Origin: Caryophanales bacterium UBA1231
GTDB lineage: Bacteria; Bacillota_I; Bacilli_A; ML615J-28; CAG-313
Reading direction: 5' to 3'
DNA length: 17,464 nucleotides
Assembly: GCA_002309035.1 (NCBI GenBank)
Contig: DBWT01000008.1
Coordinates: forward strand, 1 to 17,464
Shown here: positions 1-8,319 of the stretch, piece after piece
Layout: the number at the start of each line of letters is the position of its first letter
Position numbering within the stretch: position 1 is the stretch's first letter
The notes under the pieces: model-generated
What the model saw: only the letters and a program-made list of their open reading frames with translations
The model's database searches: none
What the model was told of the DNA's origin: nothing
Made by a program: the position numbers and the translations under genes

Positions 1-1622
1 AATATTTGCATACGACCTTTTTTAGCCTGTGCTAAAGCTTCTTTTAAGATTTCATAAGTAATACCATGAATCTTAATATCCATTTGTAAAGCTGTAATAC
101 CATTTTTAGTACCAGCAACTTTGAAATCCATATCGCCATAGTGGTCTTCAAGACCTTGGATATCAGTAAGGATTGTGTATTTTTCACCATCACTGATTAA
201 TCCCATAGCAATACCAGCGACTGGAGCTTTGATTGGAACACCTGCAGCCATTAAAGCAAGTGTACCAGCACAAATTGATGCTTGGCTTGATGAACCATTT
301 GATTCTAAAATTTCACTAACAACACGAATTGTGTATGGGAATTCATCTTCACTTGGAATTACTTGAGCTAATGCTCTTTCACCTAAAGCACCATGACCAA
401 TTTCACGACGTCCAGGGCTACCATATTTACCTGTTGATCCTACACAGAATTGTGGGAAGTTATAGTGAAGCATAAATCTTTTGCCTTCATCAACGCCTAA
501 ACCATCGATGATTTGATATTCACTAATTGAACCTAAAGTAACAACTGATAATGCTTGTGTTTGACCTCTTGTAAATAATGAAGAACCATGAGTTCTTTCA
601 AAAATATCAACTCTTGATGATAAAGGTCTAATTTCATCAACTGCTCTACCATCAGGTCTAATCTTATCTTGTGTAATTAATCTTCTAACTTCTTCAGCTG
701 TGAATTGTTCTAGAAGCATATTAACATAGCTAATCTTCTTTTCAAGTTCAGGATCACCTGCGAATACTTCTTCAAAATGAGCAACTGTATCAGCAATGAT
801 TTCATCACATGCATCTTGACGAGCTAGTTTTTCATGAATTGATATAGCTTTAATTAAACGTTCTTTTGCGTAAAGAGAAACAGCATCAACAATTTCTGTT
901 GGAATTGTAAATAGTGATACTTCCATTTTTTCTTTACCACAGGCTTTAATTACTTCTTCTTCAAATTCACAAAGTCTAATAATTTCTTGATGACCAAACA
1001 TTAAAGCATTTAACATATCATCTTCACTAACTTCTTTTGAGCCAGCTTCAACCATGTTAATAGCTTGTTTTGTACCAGCAAGAGTTAAATTAATGTCTGA
1101 TTGTTCTAATTGTTCAACAGTTGGATTTAAAATGTATTTACCGTTGATACGGCCAACTACTACACCAGCGATTGGACCATCAAATGGAATATCAGAAATA
1201 CATAATGCGATACTTGAACCAAGCATTGCAGCCATAGCTGATGAATAATCAGGATTAGCACACATAACCATATTAACTACTTGAACTTCATTTCTAAAGC
1301 CATCAGCAAATAATGGTCTAATAGGACGGTCAATTAAACGAGAAACTAAAGTTTCATGTTCTGTAGGACGTCCTTCTCTTTTTAAGAAACCGCCAGGAAT
1401 TTTACCAGCAGCATATAAACGTTCTTGATAAAGAACTGTTAAAGGAAAGAAATCAGTATCTAAAGTGTTTTTGCTACCAACAGCAGCACTTAAAACAGCT
1501 GTATCATTATATCTAACTAAGCAAGCGCCACTTGCTTGTTTAGCAAGTTCACCGATTTCAATCGTAAATTTACGTTCACCTTCAAAACATTTTTGAACGT
1601 ATTCAAATACTTGTTTTTCCAT
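1..1622 (-). CDS. pnp: Polyribonucleotide nucleotidyltransferase (PNPase), 3' end outside window
   Basis: PNPase is the phosphorolytic 3'-5' exoribonuclease of mRNA decay. An open frame runs from the ATG at 1622 off the left edge, giving about 540 codons. Family proteins are about 700 residues, so the C-terminal KH and S1 RNA-binding domains lie outside. The translation shows the first RNase PH-like domain ([27 protein letters not shown]), the central helical linker, and the second catalytic RNase PH core ([67 protein letters not shown]). AAGGAG lies 6 bases before the ATG. It follows rpsO in the same direction, as in many bacteria. The gene may be served by its own promoter or by read-through past the hairpin after rpsO; I saw no convincing consensus promoter in the 129-base gap. 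Identification is very secure. Confidence 0.98.
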   Translation of the reverse strand, partial: MEKQVFEYVQKCFEGERKFTIEIGELAKQASGACLVRYNDTAVLSAAVGSKNTLDTDFFPLTVLYQERLYAAGKIPGGFLKREGRPTEHETLVSRLIDRPIRPLFADGFRNEVQVVNMVMCANPDYSSAMAAMLGSSIALCISDIPFDGPIAGVVVGRINGKYILNPTVEQLEQSDINLTLAGTKQAINMVEAGSKEVSEDDMLNALMFGHQEIIRLCEFEEEVIKACGKEKMEVSLFTIPTEIVDAVSLYAKERLIKAISIHEKLARQDACDEIIADTVAHFEEVFAGDPELEKKISYVNMLLEQFTAEEVRRLITQDKIRPDGRAVDEIRPLSSRVDIFERTHGSSLFTRGQTQALSVVTLGSISEYQIIDGLGVDEGKRFMLHYNFPQFCVGSTGKYGSPGRREIGHGALGERALAQVIPSEDEFPYTIRVVSEILESNGSSSQASICAGTLALMAAGVPIKAPVAGIAMGLISDGEKYTILTDIQGLEDHYGDMDFKVAGTKNGITALQMDIKIHGITYEILKEALAQAKKGRMQI

Positions 1623-1690
1623 AATATCTCCTTAAAATTATAAATAATCAATTATTTTTATATATTGAAAGATAAAGATCTTTTGTTTTC

Positions 1691-1740
1691 AAAAAATAAA
1701 GCACATAATGGCACTTTAGAAGTAATCCATTTATGTGCTT
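1691..1740 (-). terminator. Hairpin plus T-run after rpsO (rpsO-pnp intercistronic terminator or processing site)
   Basis: The arms 1699-1711 and 1727-1740 are complementary: 10 bp, a one-base bulge, then 3 bp. On the minus strand the stem is followed by TTTATTTTTT. It starts 11 bases after the rpsO stop, so it looks like an intrinsic terminator for rpsO. In other bacteria the rpsO-pnp gap carries a terminator or an RNase III processing hairpin that separates the two messages; which role applies here is inference. Confidence 0.75.
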
Positions 1741-1751
1741 CTTTAAAGCCA

Positions 1752-2024
1752 TTATTTTCTTAAGCCTAATTTTGCAATTAACTCACGATATCTTTGAACA
1801 TCTTTGTCTTTTAAATAAGTTAAAAGATTACGACGATGTCCAATCTTCTTTAATAAGCCACGACGAGTATGGAAGTCATGTGGATGAACTTTCATATGTT
1901 CGTTGATCTTATTAATTTCATAAGTTAAGATTGCAATTTGTACTTCAGGTGAACCAGTGTCGCCTTCAGCACGAGCAAATTGAGAAATAATTTCTGCTTT
2001 TTGTTCTTTGCTAATGCAAGCCAT
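1752..2024 (-). CDS. rpsO: 30S ribosomal protein S15
   Basis: S15 is a primary 16S rRNA-binding protein of the central domain of the small ribosomal subunit. At 90 residues it matches the usual 88-90. It shows the family signature [14 protein letters not shown] at about residues 21-34, then the conserved [25 protein letters not shown] stretch in the C-terminal half (here [11 protein letters not shown] onward). TAGGAGG sits just upstream of the ATG at 2024. It has its own consensus promoter and a structured 77-base leader, and a hairpin with a T-run follows the stop, so it is probably made mainly as a monocistronic, autoregulated message. Identification is secure. Confidence 0.98.
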   Translation of the reverse strand: MACISKEQKAEIISQFARAEGDTGSPEVQIAILTYEINKINEHMKVHPHDFHTRRGLLKKIGHRRNLLTYLKDKDVQRYRELIAKLGLRK

Positions 2025-2101
2025 AAATTTCCTCCTATGAAATAATAATTGCCAAAAGCCAAGAGTAACGCCGGAAGACTCGTTTGTCCTAGCAAATGGT
2101 T
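2025..2101 (-). promoter_or_regulatory. Candidate S15 autoregulatory leader RNA (three-way junction)
   Basis: The predicted transcript start (near 2101) opens directly into a foldable element. CCA (2097-2099) can pair with UGG (2059-2061). Inside it are two hairpins: UUUG/CAAA (2093-2096 with 2083-2086, loop CUAGGA) and GAGU/ACUC (2078-2081 with 2063-2066, an 11-base loop starting CUUCC). This leaves a compact three-helix junction about 22 bases before the AGGAGG ribosome site. S15 is known to repress its own mRNA in several phyla through leader RNAs, including a three-way junction in Geobacillus. That this is such an element is inference from position and hand folding; the helices are short. 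Confidence 0.5.
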
Positions 2102-2107
2102 CACAAT

Positions 2108-2136
2108 ATTATACTCTTTTTTTTATTAAATGTCAA
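2108..2136 (-). promoter_or_regulatory. Consensus SigA promoter of rpsO
   Basis: Read on the minus strand, TTGACA (2131-2136) is followed by a 17-base spacer and TATAAT (2108-2113), a perfect match to the housekeeping consensus. Transcription should begin near 2100-2101. The site lies in the gap after the truB stop (2149), so rpsO can be transcribed independently of truB. Confidence 0.93.
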
Positions 2137-2148
2137 AAAATATAATAA

Positions 2149-3045
2149 CTATCTTTGCCAAACTTTCATTGGCTTATAAAAACAATTGTTTGGATTATTT
2201 TCATCAATGGTGTATTGATACAATGCGAAAATATTATTTTGGTGTGTGAAGCAAATAATATCAGAACGTTCAGCTATTTCTTTCATTCCAATCTTCATAC
2301 CATTCTTAATTTTACGAAATAATGGATTATCGCAACTTATTTCAATGTTATGAAAACCTAAATATGGGACAATATTTATTAAAGAAAAGTTTCCTACTTC
2401 TAAATCAGGTAATGTAATACTTTCATCAATTGAAAACTTACCACTACTTGTTCTTTTTAAAGAACAAACAGAACTTGGCATCTTTAATTTTTGTCCAATA
2501 TCATAAGCTAATGATCTAATATAAGTCCCTTTAGAAACATGAGCGTATAAATCGACATATTGATACTTTTCATCAGCGTAGACACTGTTAATTCTTTTTA
2601 ATTCATAGATTGTAACATCTCTTGCTTCAATATCGATTTCCTTGTTTTCACGTGCATATTGGTAAAGTTGTTTACCATCTTTTTTAATTGCAGAATAAAT
2701 TGGTGGCATTTGTTTTGATGTTCCGATAAAAGATTTTAAAACATCATCAACCATTTCATCAGTAATATTTTGTGAAGTTTGCTCTTCTATTACTATTCCT
2801 TCAGCATCATAAGTTGATGTCATTTTACCAAAGCAAACACGAAACTCGTATACTTTATCATCCAATGTCAAATACTCAAAAGCTTTCAAAACATCACCAA
2901 CACCAATAACTAAAACACCTTCTGCTAAAGGATCAAGTGTACCAGCGTGACCGACATGTTTGATGTTAAGTGTTTTTCTCACAATATTAACACAATCATG
3001 ACTCGTTAAGCCTTTAGGCTTGTTCAAAACAATAATACCTTCCAT
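2149..3045 (-). CDS. truB: tRNA pseudouridine(55) synthase TruB
   Basis: TruB converts U55 in the T-loop of nearly all tRNAs to pseudouridine. The 298-residue protein matches the usual length of about 300. Motif I KPKGLTSHD is at residues 9-17. The catalytic loop GHAGTLDPLAEGVLVIGVG carries the nucleophile Asp38. KGTYIRSLAYDIGQKL is the conserved C-terminal part of the catalytic domain. A GGTGAT ribosome site lies about 5 bases before the ATG at 3045. It is divergent from aroA across a 110-base gap and lies upstream of rpsO in the same direction. In many bacteria truB sits with rbfA and ribF, but here the preceding gene is divergent, so that linkage is broken. Identification is secure. Confidence 0.97.
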   Translation of the reverse strand: MEGIIVLNKPKGLTSHDCVNIVRKTLNIKHVGHAGTLDPLAEGVLVIGVGDVLKAFEYLTLDDKVYEFRVCFGKMTSTYDAEGIVIEEQTSQNITDEMVDDVLKSFIGTSKQMPPIYSAIKKDGKQLYQYARENKEIDIEARDVTIYELKRINSVYADEKYQYVDLYAHVSKGTYIRSLAYDIGQKLKMPSSVCSLKRTSSGKFSIDESITLPDLEVGNFSLINIVPYLGFHNIEISCDNPLFRKIKNGMKIGMKEIAERSDIICFTHQNNIFALYQYTIDENNPNNCFYKPMKVWQR

Positions 3046-3104
3046 AAAATCACCATATTTATTTTAGCATAAATTATTAATTTTTTCATAAACATTTACA
3101 AATA

Positions 3105-3135
3105 TTATCAAAAAAAATCAAAAATATAGTATAAT
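3105..3135 (+). promoter_or_regulatory. Possible promoter of the aro operon
   Basis: A perfect TATAAT (3130-3135) stands before aroA with a weak TTATCA (3105-3110) 19 bases upstream. The predicted start would fall near 3142, at the ribosome site CGGAG (3143-3147), leaving almost no leader, so the exact start is uncertain. The 110-base truB-aroA gap is too short and unstructured for a T-box or riboswitch; control by an operator or growth-linked promoter is open. Confidence 0.4.
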
Positions 3136-3155
3136 AATTAAACGGAGAATAAAAT

Positions 3156-4415
3156 ATGAAGACAATAATCTGCCCAAACAGGCTTGAAGGGTCAATCGAT
3201 GCAATCGGTTCAAAAAGCATAACCCATCGTTTTCTATTTCAAGCAATCAAACAAGACAAAGTAATTATTAATAATCCTAATCTTTCAAACGATATCTTTG
3301 AAACAATTAATGCTTTAATAGAATTAGGCTTAAAAATCGAAATTGAAAAAGAAAAAATAATCGTCTATGGCAATCAAGCATTAAATAATAATGTAAGACT
3401 AATAGTAAGTGAATCTGCAACAACTTTAAGATATCTAATCCCCATTTTAAGTCTTTTAAAGATTACAGCGTCAATCGAAATCTCCGAAAAATTAAGGGCA
3501 AGACTTTTAAATATTGATTTTAAAGATCTTGCTTTAGATTATACATTTGAAAAAAATTGTCTTCTAATAAATCCAACATATCAATTAAAGGATAACTATT
3601 TACTAAATTTCTATAACTCGTCTCAAGTAATCTCAGGCTTTTTAATTGCCCTCTCTCTAATTGACAACAATACAAAAGTATTAATTAAAAAACCAGTTGA
3701 TAAATATATTGAATTAACAATCGATACTTTGGAACAATATCATAATATTATTGAAAAGAAAGAATTCGATGACTACTTTCAATATAAAATCACACCTAAA
3801 AAGAATCAAAACTTAATAGTTGATGTTGAAGGCGACTATTCCAATATGGCATATATTCTAGCTTGTGGTTTAAATTCAAATATTAAAGTGAATAATCTTT
3901 TCCCTGATTCCAAACAACCGGATTATGCTTTTGTTGAAATATTGAAAAAAGCAAATGCAAATATCTTAATAGATAAAAATAGTATCACTATTTCTAAAAG
4001 TAACTTAACGCCTTTAAATGTTGATTTAAAATACATTCCTGATCTTGGGCCAATCTTAATGGCGATAGCATCAACAATAAATAAAAAATCAACATTTATC
4101 AATTATGAAAGAACAATCTATAAAGAGTCAAATCGTTTATTAGAAGTATTAAAGATTCTGAAAATGATTGGTGCTACAATTGAACTAGAAAACAATACTC
4201 TTTTTATTACAGGTCCAAATCATTTTAATGAAGTTAAAGATTTTGATGCCAAAAACGATCACCGAATTGTTTTCATGCTTAACTTCTTATCTTCATACTT
4301 TGATAAACCAATAATAATAAATGGAAGTGAAGCTGTCAATAAATCTTATAAAGAATTCTTTATTGATATAAAAAGATTGAAAGGAGGTTTTAATCATGAA
4401 AATGAATCTAAATGA
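3156..4415 (+). CDS. aroA: 3-phosphoshikimate 1-carboxyvinyltransferase (EPSP synthase)
   Basis: The enzyme joins phosphoenolpyruvate to shikimate-3-phosphate, step six of the shikimate pathway. Its 419 residues match the usual 420-430. Active-site residues are visible in order: GSKSITHR with Lys20, Ser21 and Arg25; Asp46; SESATTLRYL at 85-94 with Arg92; SSQ at 155-157; Tyr184; PDLGP with Asp296; KESNR with Glu324 and Arg327; DHR with His369 and Arg370; and Lys396 in VNKSY. The position equal to E. coli Gly96 is Ala88, a change linked to glyphosate insensitivity in class II enzymes; the Asn and Pro flanking it in E. coli are Glu86 and Tyr93. First gene of the aro operon; its last 20 bases overlap aroB, and it ends in TGA. 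The family call is secure. Confidence 0.96.
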   Translation: MKTIICPNRLEGSIDAIGSKSITHRFLFQAIKQDKVIINNPNLSNDIFETINALIELGLKIEIEKEKIIVYGNQALNNNVRLIVSESATTLRYLIPILSLLKITASIEISEKLRARLLNIDFKDLALDYTFEKNCLLINPTYQLKDNYLLNFYNSSQVISGFLIALSLIDNNTKVLIKKPVDKYIELTIDTLEQYHNIIEKKEFDDYFQYKITPKKNQNLIVDVEGDYSNMAYILACGLNSNIKVNNLFPDSKQPDYAFVEILKKANANILIDKNSITISKSNLTPLNVDLKYIPDLGPILMAIASTINKKSTFINYERTIYKESNRLLEVLKILKMIGATIELENNTLFITGPNHFNEVKDFDAKNDHRIVFMLNFLSSYFDKPIIINGSEAVNKSYKEFFIDIKRLKGGFNHENESK

Positions 4416-5391
4416 TAAAAGTGAATTAATGATTATGTCAACATCTTTTGATAAAATAATTGATGAATTATCAAAGACCCATAATTATTTTATTATCGAT
4501 CAAAACGTTTATAATCTCTATCATGACTTTATCCAAAGCCTTCCTAATAAAATAGGTGAATCAATTATTATCGCTGATGAAGCCAATAAAACAATTGAAA
4601 CTTACAATCAAATTATTAAAGATTTGTTAAAACACAATGTGACAAAAAAAGATTATTTAGTCGCCATCGGTGGTGGCATCATCACTGATCTTGCAGGTTT
4701 TACTGCTTCAACTTATAAAAGAGGTATGAATTTAATCAATATTCCAACAACTTTAATCGGTATGATTGATGCTTCAATTGGTGGTAAAAATGGTCTAAAT
4801 GTTGGAAAGATTAAGAATGTAATCGGACAAATTTATTTACCTAATAAAGTTTTAATTTGTTCTTCTTTTCTTGAAACGCTCGATCCAATTGATATTACTT
4901 GTGGTAAGATTGAAATGTTTAAAATAGCTTTAGTATTTGATGATGCTCATATTAAATATCTTAAAGGATATCTTGAAGATAATATCATTAAATATTTTGC
5001 TTTAAAAAAAGAAAATGTCTGCTTTAAAGATTTAGAAGGAAACAATATTCGTACTTATCTCAATTTTGGGCACACACTAGGTCACGCTCTTGAACTAACC
5101 TTAAATATTAAGCATGGTATAGCTGTTGGTCTTGGAATGTATTATTTCACAAAATCAAAAGAATTAAAAGCTTTCATTAAAGATCATCTTTTCTTATATG
5201 GACTTAATATTTTAGACTATCAAGAAAGAATCAAAAATCTAAATATTGATGAGTTAATGGATATCATTTCAAATGATAAGAAAAATGATGATTTAATCAA
5301 TATCGTAACAATAAATGAAATTAATGAACCATGTATTGAATCATTAACAAAAACTGAATTGCGAGGTATGATTGAAAATGAATTACTTTAA
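4396..5391 (+). CDS. aroB: 3-dehydroquinate synthase
   Basis: AroB cyclises DAHP to 3-dehydroquinate (step two) using NAD and a divalent metal. It has 331 residues, slightly short of the usual 340-360. The NAD-binding core reads AIGGGIITDLAGFTASTYKR at 90-109, followed by IPTTLIGMIDASIGGKNGLN at 116-135. Probable metal ligands are Glu173 in KIEMFK, a His of NFGHTLGHALEL (223-234), and His240 in the HGIAVG motif. All hallmark motifs are intact, so it should be active. The ATG at 4396 is supported by AGGAGGT (4382-4388) 7 bases upstream, inside the end of aroA, which suggests translational coupling. It overlaps aroC by 14 bases. Confidence 0.95.
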   Translation: MKMNLNDKSELMIMSTSFDKIIDELSKTHNYFIIDQNVYNLYHDFIQSLPNKIGESIIIADEANKTIETYNQIIKDLLKHNVTKKDYLVAIGGGIITDLAGFTASTYKRGMNLINIPTTLIGMIDASIGGKNGLNVGKIKNVIGQIYLPNKVLICSSFLETLDPIDITCGKIEMFKIALVFDDAHIKYLKGYLEDNIIKYFALKKENVCFKDLEGNNIRTYLNFGHTLGHALELTLNIKHGIAVGLGMYYFTKSKELKAFIKDHLFLYGLNILDYQERIKNLNIDELMDIISNDKKNDDLINIVTINEINEPCIESLTKTELRGMIENELL

Positions 5392-6415
5392 AAATAATTT
5401 AGTTTTAAAAATCAAAGGCGCATCACATAGTAAGAAAGTCACCCTTGAATGTCAAAATATCATCGACTTACCTATCAATTATGATTCTATCAACGAAGCA
5501 CTTCTTTTAAGACGTGGCATTGATGAAATATCAACACCAAGAAGAGAAAACGATGAATATGTTATTGTTAAAAAAGACAATAAGATTATTATTACTGTCT
5601 TTAATAACGATGTAAAAAAAGTCCCTTTCAATGGTACCATTAGACCTGGTCACGCCGATTTAGTTCAATTAATGAAATACAATAAAGAATCGGCTATTTC
5701 AGGTGGTGGTATTTCAAGTGGCAGAATGAGTGTTCCTTTTGTGATTTTAGCAACGATATTTAAAGACTACTTAAATAAAAAAGGAATCTATGTCAAATCA
5801 TTAATTAAAAGAATTGGTGAACAAGAATACGATTCTGAATTAAATGAAAACATCTTCTTACATTCTGATGATTATCTAATGTTAAATAATCCAAAAGATA
5901 AAGAAAAAGCAATATCATACATTAAACAAATAAAGAATAAGCGTGATTCTTTAGATGGTGAAGTAAAAACTTATATCAAGTGTCCATATATTGGGCTCGG
6001 TGAACCTTATTTTAATAGTATGGAAAGTTTAATAGCTCATTTAATGTTTTCAATCCCTGGAATTAATGGTATTAAATTTGGTGATGCCTTAAATCCCGAT
6101 TTAATTAGTGGTTCAAAATTTAATGACATCCCTTATTTTGATAATGATGTTATCAAGTACCGTACTAACCATGCTGGAGGAATCCAAGGGGGACTTACTA
6201 ATGGCCAGTGTATAACATTTACTACTTCCATCCGTCCTACATCTTCTATTGGCTTAACCCAAGATACGATTAATATCAAAACAAAAGAAAATGTGAAAAT
6301 AAATATTACATCAAGAAATGATCCATGCATTGTCCCACGTGCACTACATGTCATCAATGCTATGAGCTACATCGTCATGATGGATCAATTCTTAGAAAGA
6401 AGCCAAGATGCATAA
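5378..6415 (+). CDS. aroC: Chorismate synthase, divergent
   Basis: AroC removes phosphate from EPSP to give chorismate, the last pathway step, with reduced FMN. From the ATG at 5378 it has 345 residues, near the short end of the family. A TTG 6 bases earlier is in frame but lies only 4 bases after GAGGT (5363-5367), so I prefer the ATG. The two catalytic histidines are kept: His17 in KGASHSKK and His92 in RPGHAD. Other family blocks are SGGGISSGR at 108-116, IPGINGIKFG, NHAGGIQGGLTNGQ at 264-277, RPTSS and DPCIVPRA. Departures are GASHS for the usual GESHG and SRNDPC for GRHDPC (His to Asn at 314), so it is a diverged but probably active enzyme. It overlaps aroB upstream and the fusion gene downstream by 8 bases. 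Confidence 0.93.
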   Translation: MNYFKNNLVLKIKGASHSKKVTLECQNIIDLPINYDSINEALLLRRGIDEISTPRRENDEYVIVKKDNKIIITVFNNDVKKVPFNGTIRPGHADLVQLMKYNKESAISGGGISSGRMSVPFVILATIFKDYLNKKGIYVKSLIKRIGEQEYDSELNENIFLHSDDYLMLNNPKDKEKAISYIKQIKNKRDSLDGEVKTYIKCPYIGLGEPYFNSMESLIAHLMFSIPGINGIKFGDALNPDLISGSKFNDIPYFDNDVIKYRTNHAGGIQGGLTNGQCITFTTSIRPTSSIGLTQDTINIKTKENVKINITSRNDPCIVPRALHVINAMSYIVMMDQFLERSQDA

Positions 6416-7910
6416 ACTAAATGATTATCGTAAAAAAATCGATAAAATCGATAATAAAATAATGAAATCTTTAGATGAAAGATTCTTCATCACAAAAAGA
6501 ATTGGTATATTAAAGAAAAACTTAAATATTCCAACTACCGATATTAATCGTGAAAATGAAATACTAGATAAATCTTCTTCTTATGAGAATGGTAATAGTA
6601 TCAACAAGATTTATCATAAAATCTTAGAAGAAAGCAAAAACAATCAGTCTTCTTATGCCCTTGCTTTAGAAGATGGATCTTATACTTATTCAGATAAAAT
6701 TCATAATCGTTTTAATAATGAGTTTTATCAAGTAATTGAAACAGAAGATCTTTTAAATGTGATTAAGACTACTAATATTAAGAACTTCAACATTTCAAAT
6801 CCCCTTAAAAACCAAGGATTTGATATTTGTCAAAACATTACAGAAAGAGCAAAAGCAACTAATGTCATTAACTTCATAAATGAAGAAAACAATGAATTAC
6901 TTGGTGATAATCTCGATATTGATGCATTTTTAAATATGATCAATTATTATAATATCGATTTTGAAAATAAAAATATCATCGTAATAGGTAATGGTGCAAC
7001 TTCCAGAACAATATGTTATGCCTTAAAGAGCCTTAACATTCAATCACTTGTAAAACTAGTAAGAAATAAAAAAGATCAAAATGAAATACTTATCAATGAA
7101 ATGCCTTTTAACTTAAGTGCTGATATTTTAATCGATGCAACAAGCTTTGATGTTTATCCAAATTTTGAAAATGAACCTTTATTTGATATCAATAAAATCT
7201 TAGGCCTTAAGGTGTTTATTACAGTTAACTATAACCCAAATCGATCAATAATGTATCAACAAGCTTGTAAATTAGGAATTAAATGTTACAATGGCTTAAT
7301 GATGCTAATCGAAAACGCCAGATTATCTGAAAACATATGGCAAAACAAAGAATATCCTATATCATATTCAAAAATCATCATGGATGAACTTTTACATGAC
7401 TTAAATATTGTCTTAATAGGTCAATCAGGTGCTGGTAAAACAACAATAGGAGATACCTTATCTTTTGTTTTAAACCGTCCACATTTAAATTCAGACAATA
7501 TTATCAATAAAAAAATAACATTAACAATTAATAATACAACAAATAATTTAAAAGAGTTTAGATTTATCGAAGGAAACGTCATCTTTAATATCTCTCACAT
7601 CAAAAAAGCGATTATTTCTGTCGGTGCAGGGGCTATTGAAGATGAACAAAACATAATTAATTTAAAAAGAAATGGGATTATTGTTTTTATTCAAACCCCA
7701 TTAGATACATTAATCGAACGTTTTAATAATGGTAAACTTCAACGTCCATTACTAAAATCAGTTGATGATGTAAAAACACTTTATCAAAAACGCGAACAAT
7801 TATATTTAAATGCAGCTGACATCATTATTAATGGAAATTGTGATATAATGGAAATTGCTGAAAAGATTAAGGAGAAAGTAAATGAACATATTAATCATAA
7901 ATGGCTGTAA
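6408..7910 (+). CDS. aroE-aroK: Trifunctional chorismate mutase (AroQ class) / shikimate dehydrogenase / shikimate kinase
   Basis: The 500-residue protein has three domains. Residues 1-80 are an all-helical chorismate mutase with every key residue: Arg8, Arg25, Lys36, Asp45, Arg48-Glu49, Ser76 and Gln80. Residues 82-320 are an AroE-type dehydrogenase: YSDKIHN substrate motif (94-100), NISNPLK with catalytic Lys134, ATNV (150-153), GDNLD with catalytic Asp170, and Rossmann loop GNGATSR (194-200). Its shikimate-contact Gln in the usual MLVxQA motif is Asn303. Residues 332-497 are a shikimate kinase: Walker A GQSGAGKTT (338-346), Asp363, Arg385 and Glu388, GAG at 406-408 (usually GGG), and lid RPLL (446-449). 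It should therefore catalyse dehydroshikimate to shikimate, shikimate to shikimate-3-phosphate, and chorismate to prephenate. One continuous frame overlaps aroC by 8 and aroQ by 29 bases. Domain identities are secure; activity of all three is inference. Confidence 0.93.
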   Translation: MHKLNDYRKKIDKIDNKIMKSLDERFFITKRIGILKKNLNIPTTDINRENEILDKSSSYENGNSINKIYHKILEESKNNQSSYALALEDGSYTYSDKIHNRFNNEFYQVIETEDLLNVIKTTNIKNFNISNPLKNQGFDICQNITERAKATNVINFINEENNELLGDNLDIDAFLNMINYYNIDFENKNIIVIGNGATSRTICYALKSLNIQSLVKLVRNKKDQNEILINEMPFNLSADILIDATSFDVYPNFENEPLFDINKILGLKVFITVNYNPNRSIMYQQACKLGIKCYNGLMMLIENARLSENIWQNKEYPISYSKIIMDELLHDLNIVLIGQSGAGKTTIGDTLSFVLNRPHLNSDNIINKKITLTINNTTNNLKEFRFIEGNVIFNISHIKKAIISVGAGAIEDEQNIINLKRNGIIVFIQTPLDTLIERFNNGKLQRPLLKSVDDVKTLYQKREQLYLNAADIIINGNCDIMEIAEKIKEKVNEHINHKWL

Positions 7911-8319
7911 TTTAAATCTTTTAGGGACGAGAGAACCATCAATTTATGGAAAAGAATCATATAAAGATCTAAGTAATTACATTAAAAAGCTATCCAAGGA
8001 AATATCTTTTAAATATAAAATGGTTCAATCAAATTATGAAGGGCAAATAATTGAATGGATTCAAAGAGCTCCAGAAAAATATGATGCGGTAATTATCAAT
8101 CCAGGTGCTTTCACCCATTATTCTTATGGTATCCGTGATGCCATTTCTTCAATCAATTTAAAGGTAATTGAAGTACATCTTTCAAACATCAATGAACGTG
8201 AAGAGTTTAGAAAAATATCTGTTATTAAAGATGTATGCTATAAGCAAATTACTGGACTCCACTTTGAAAGCTACAAAGAAGCCATTAAAATCTTAATTGG
8301 AGGTAAAAACAATGCATGA
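7882..8319 (+). CDS. aroQ: Type II 3-dehydroquinate dehydratase
   Basis: The enzyme dehydrates 3-dehydroquinate to 3-dehydroshikimate, step three. The 145-residue length is right for the dodecameric type II enzymes. Visible motifs are NGCNLNLLGTREPSIYG (8-24; usually NGPNLN), with Arg17 and catalytic Tyr22; SNYEG with Asn51 and Glu53; NPGAFTHYS (73-81) with catalytic His79; VEVHLSN (His99); and Arg110 in REEFR. The usual Pro in the first motif is Cys10, an odd but probably tolerated change. AAGGAG (7869-7874) is 7 bases before the ATG, inside the end of the fusion gene. It ends in TGA and overlaps the DAHP synthase gene by 8 bases. Confidence 0.96.
   Translation: MNILIINGCNLNLLGTREPSIYGKESYKDLSNYIKKLSKEISFKYKMVQSNYEGQIIEWIQRAPEKYDAVIINPGAFTHYSYGIRDAISSINLKVIEVHLSNINEREEFRKISVIKDVCYKQITGLHFESYKEAIKILIGGKNNA
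8299..8304 (+). promoter_or_regulatory. Ribosome binding site that fixes the DAHP synthase start
   Basis: GGAGGT here lies 8 bases before the ATG at 8312. An in-frame TTG at 8297 overlaps the site and cannot use it, so the shorter protein beginning MHDYP is the likely product. Confidence 0.8.

Noticed and set aside
175..1248. Short plus-strand frames at 175-366 and 1054-1248
   Set aside because: Antisense to the clearly coding pnp frame; no ribosome site or recognisable product.
3046..3155. T-box or riboswitch leader for the aro operon
   Set aside because: The gap is 110 bases with no specifier-loop, antiterminator or stem plus T-run; the likely leader is only a few bases.
5372..5377. TTG start for chorismate synthase
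   Set aside because: Only 4 bases from GAGGT and a weaker start codon than the ATG two codons later.
6133..6357. Minus-strand 74-codon frame inside aroC
   Set aside because: Shadow of conserved chorismate synthase motifs.
8297..8311. TTG start giving a longer DAHP synthase
   Set aside because: The TTG overlaps the GGAGGT site that serves the ATG at 8312.
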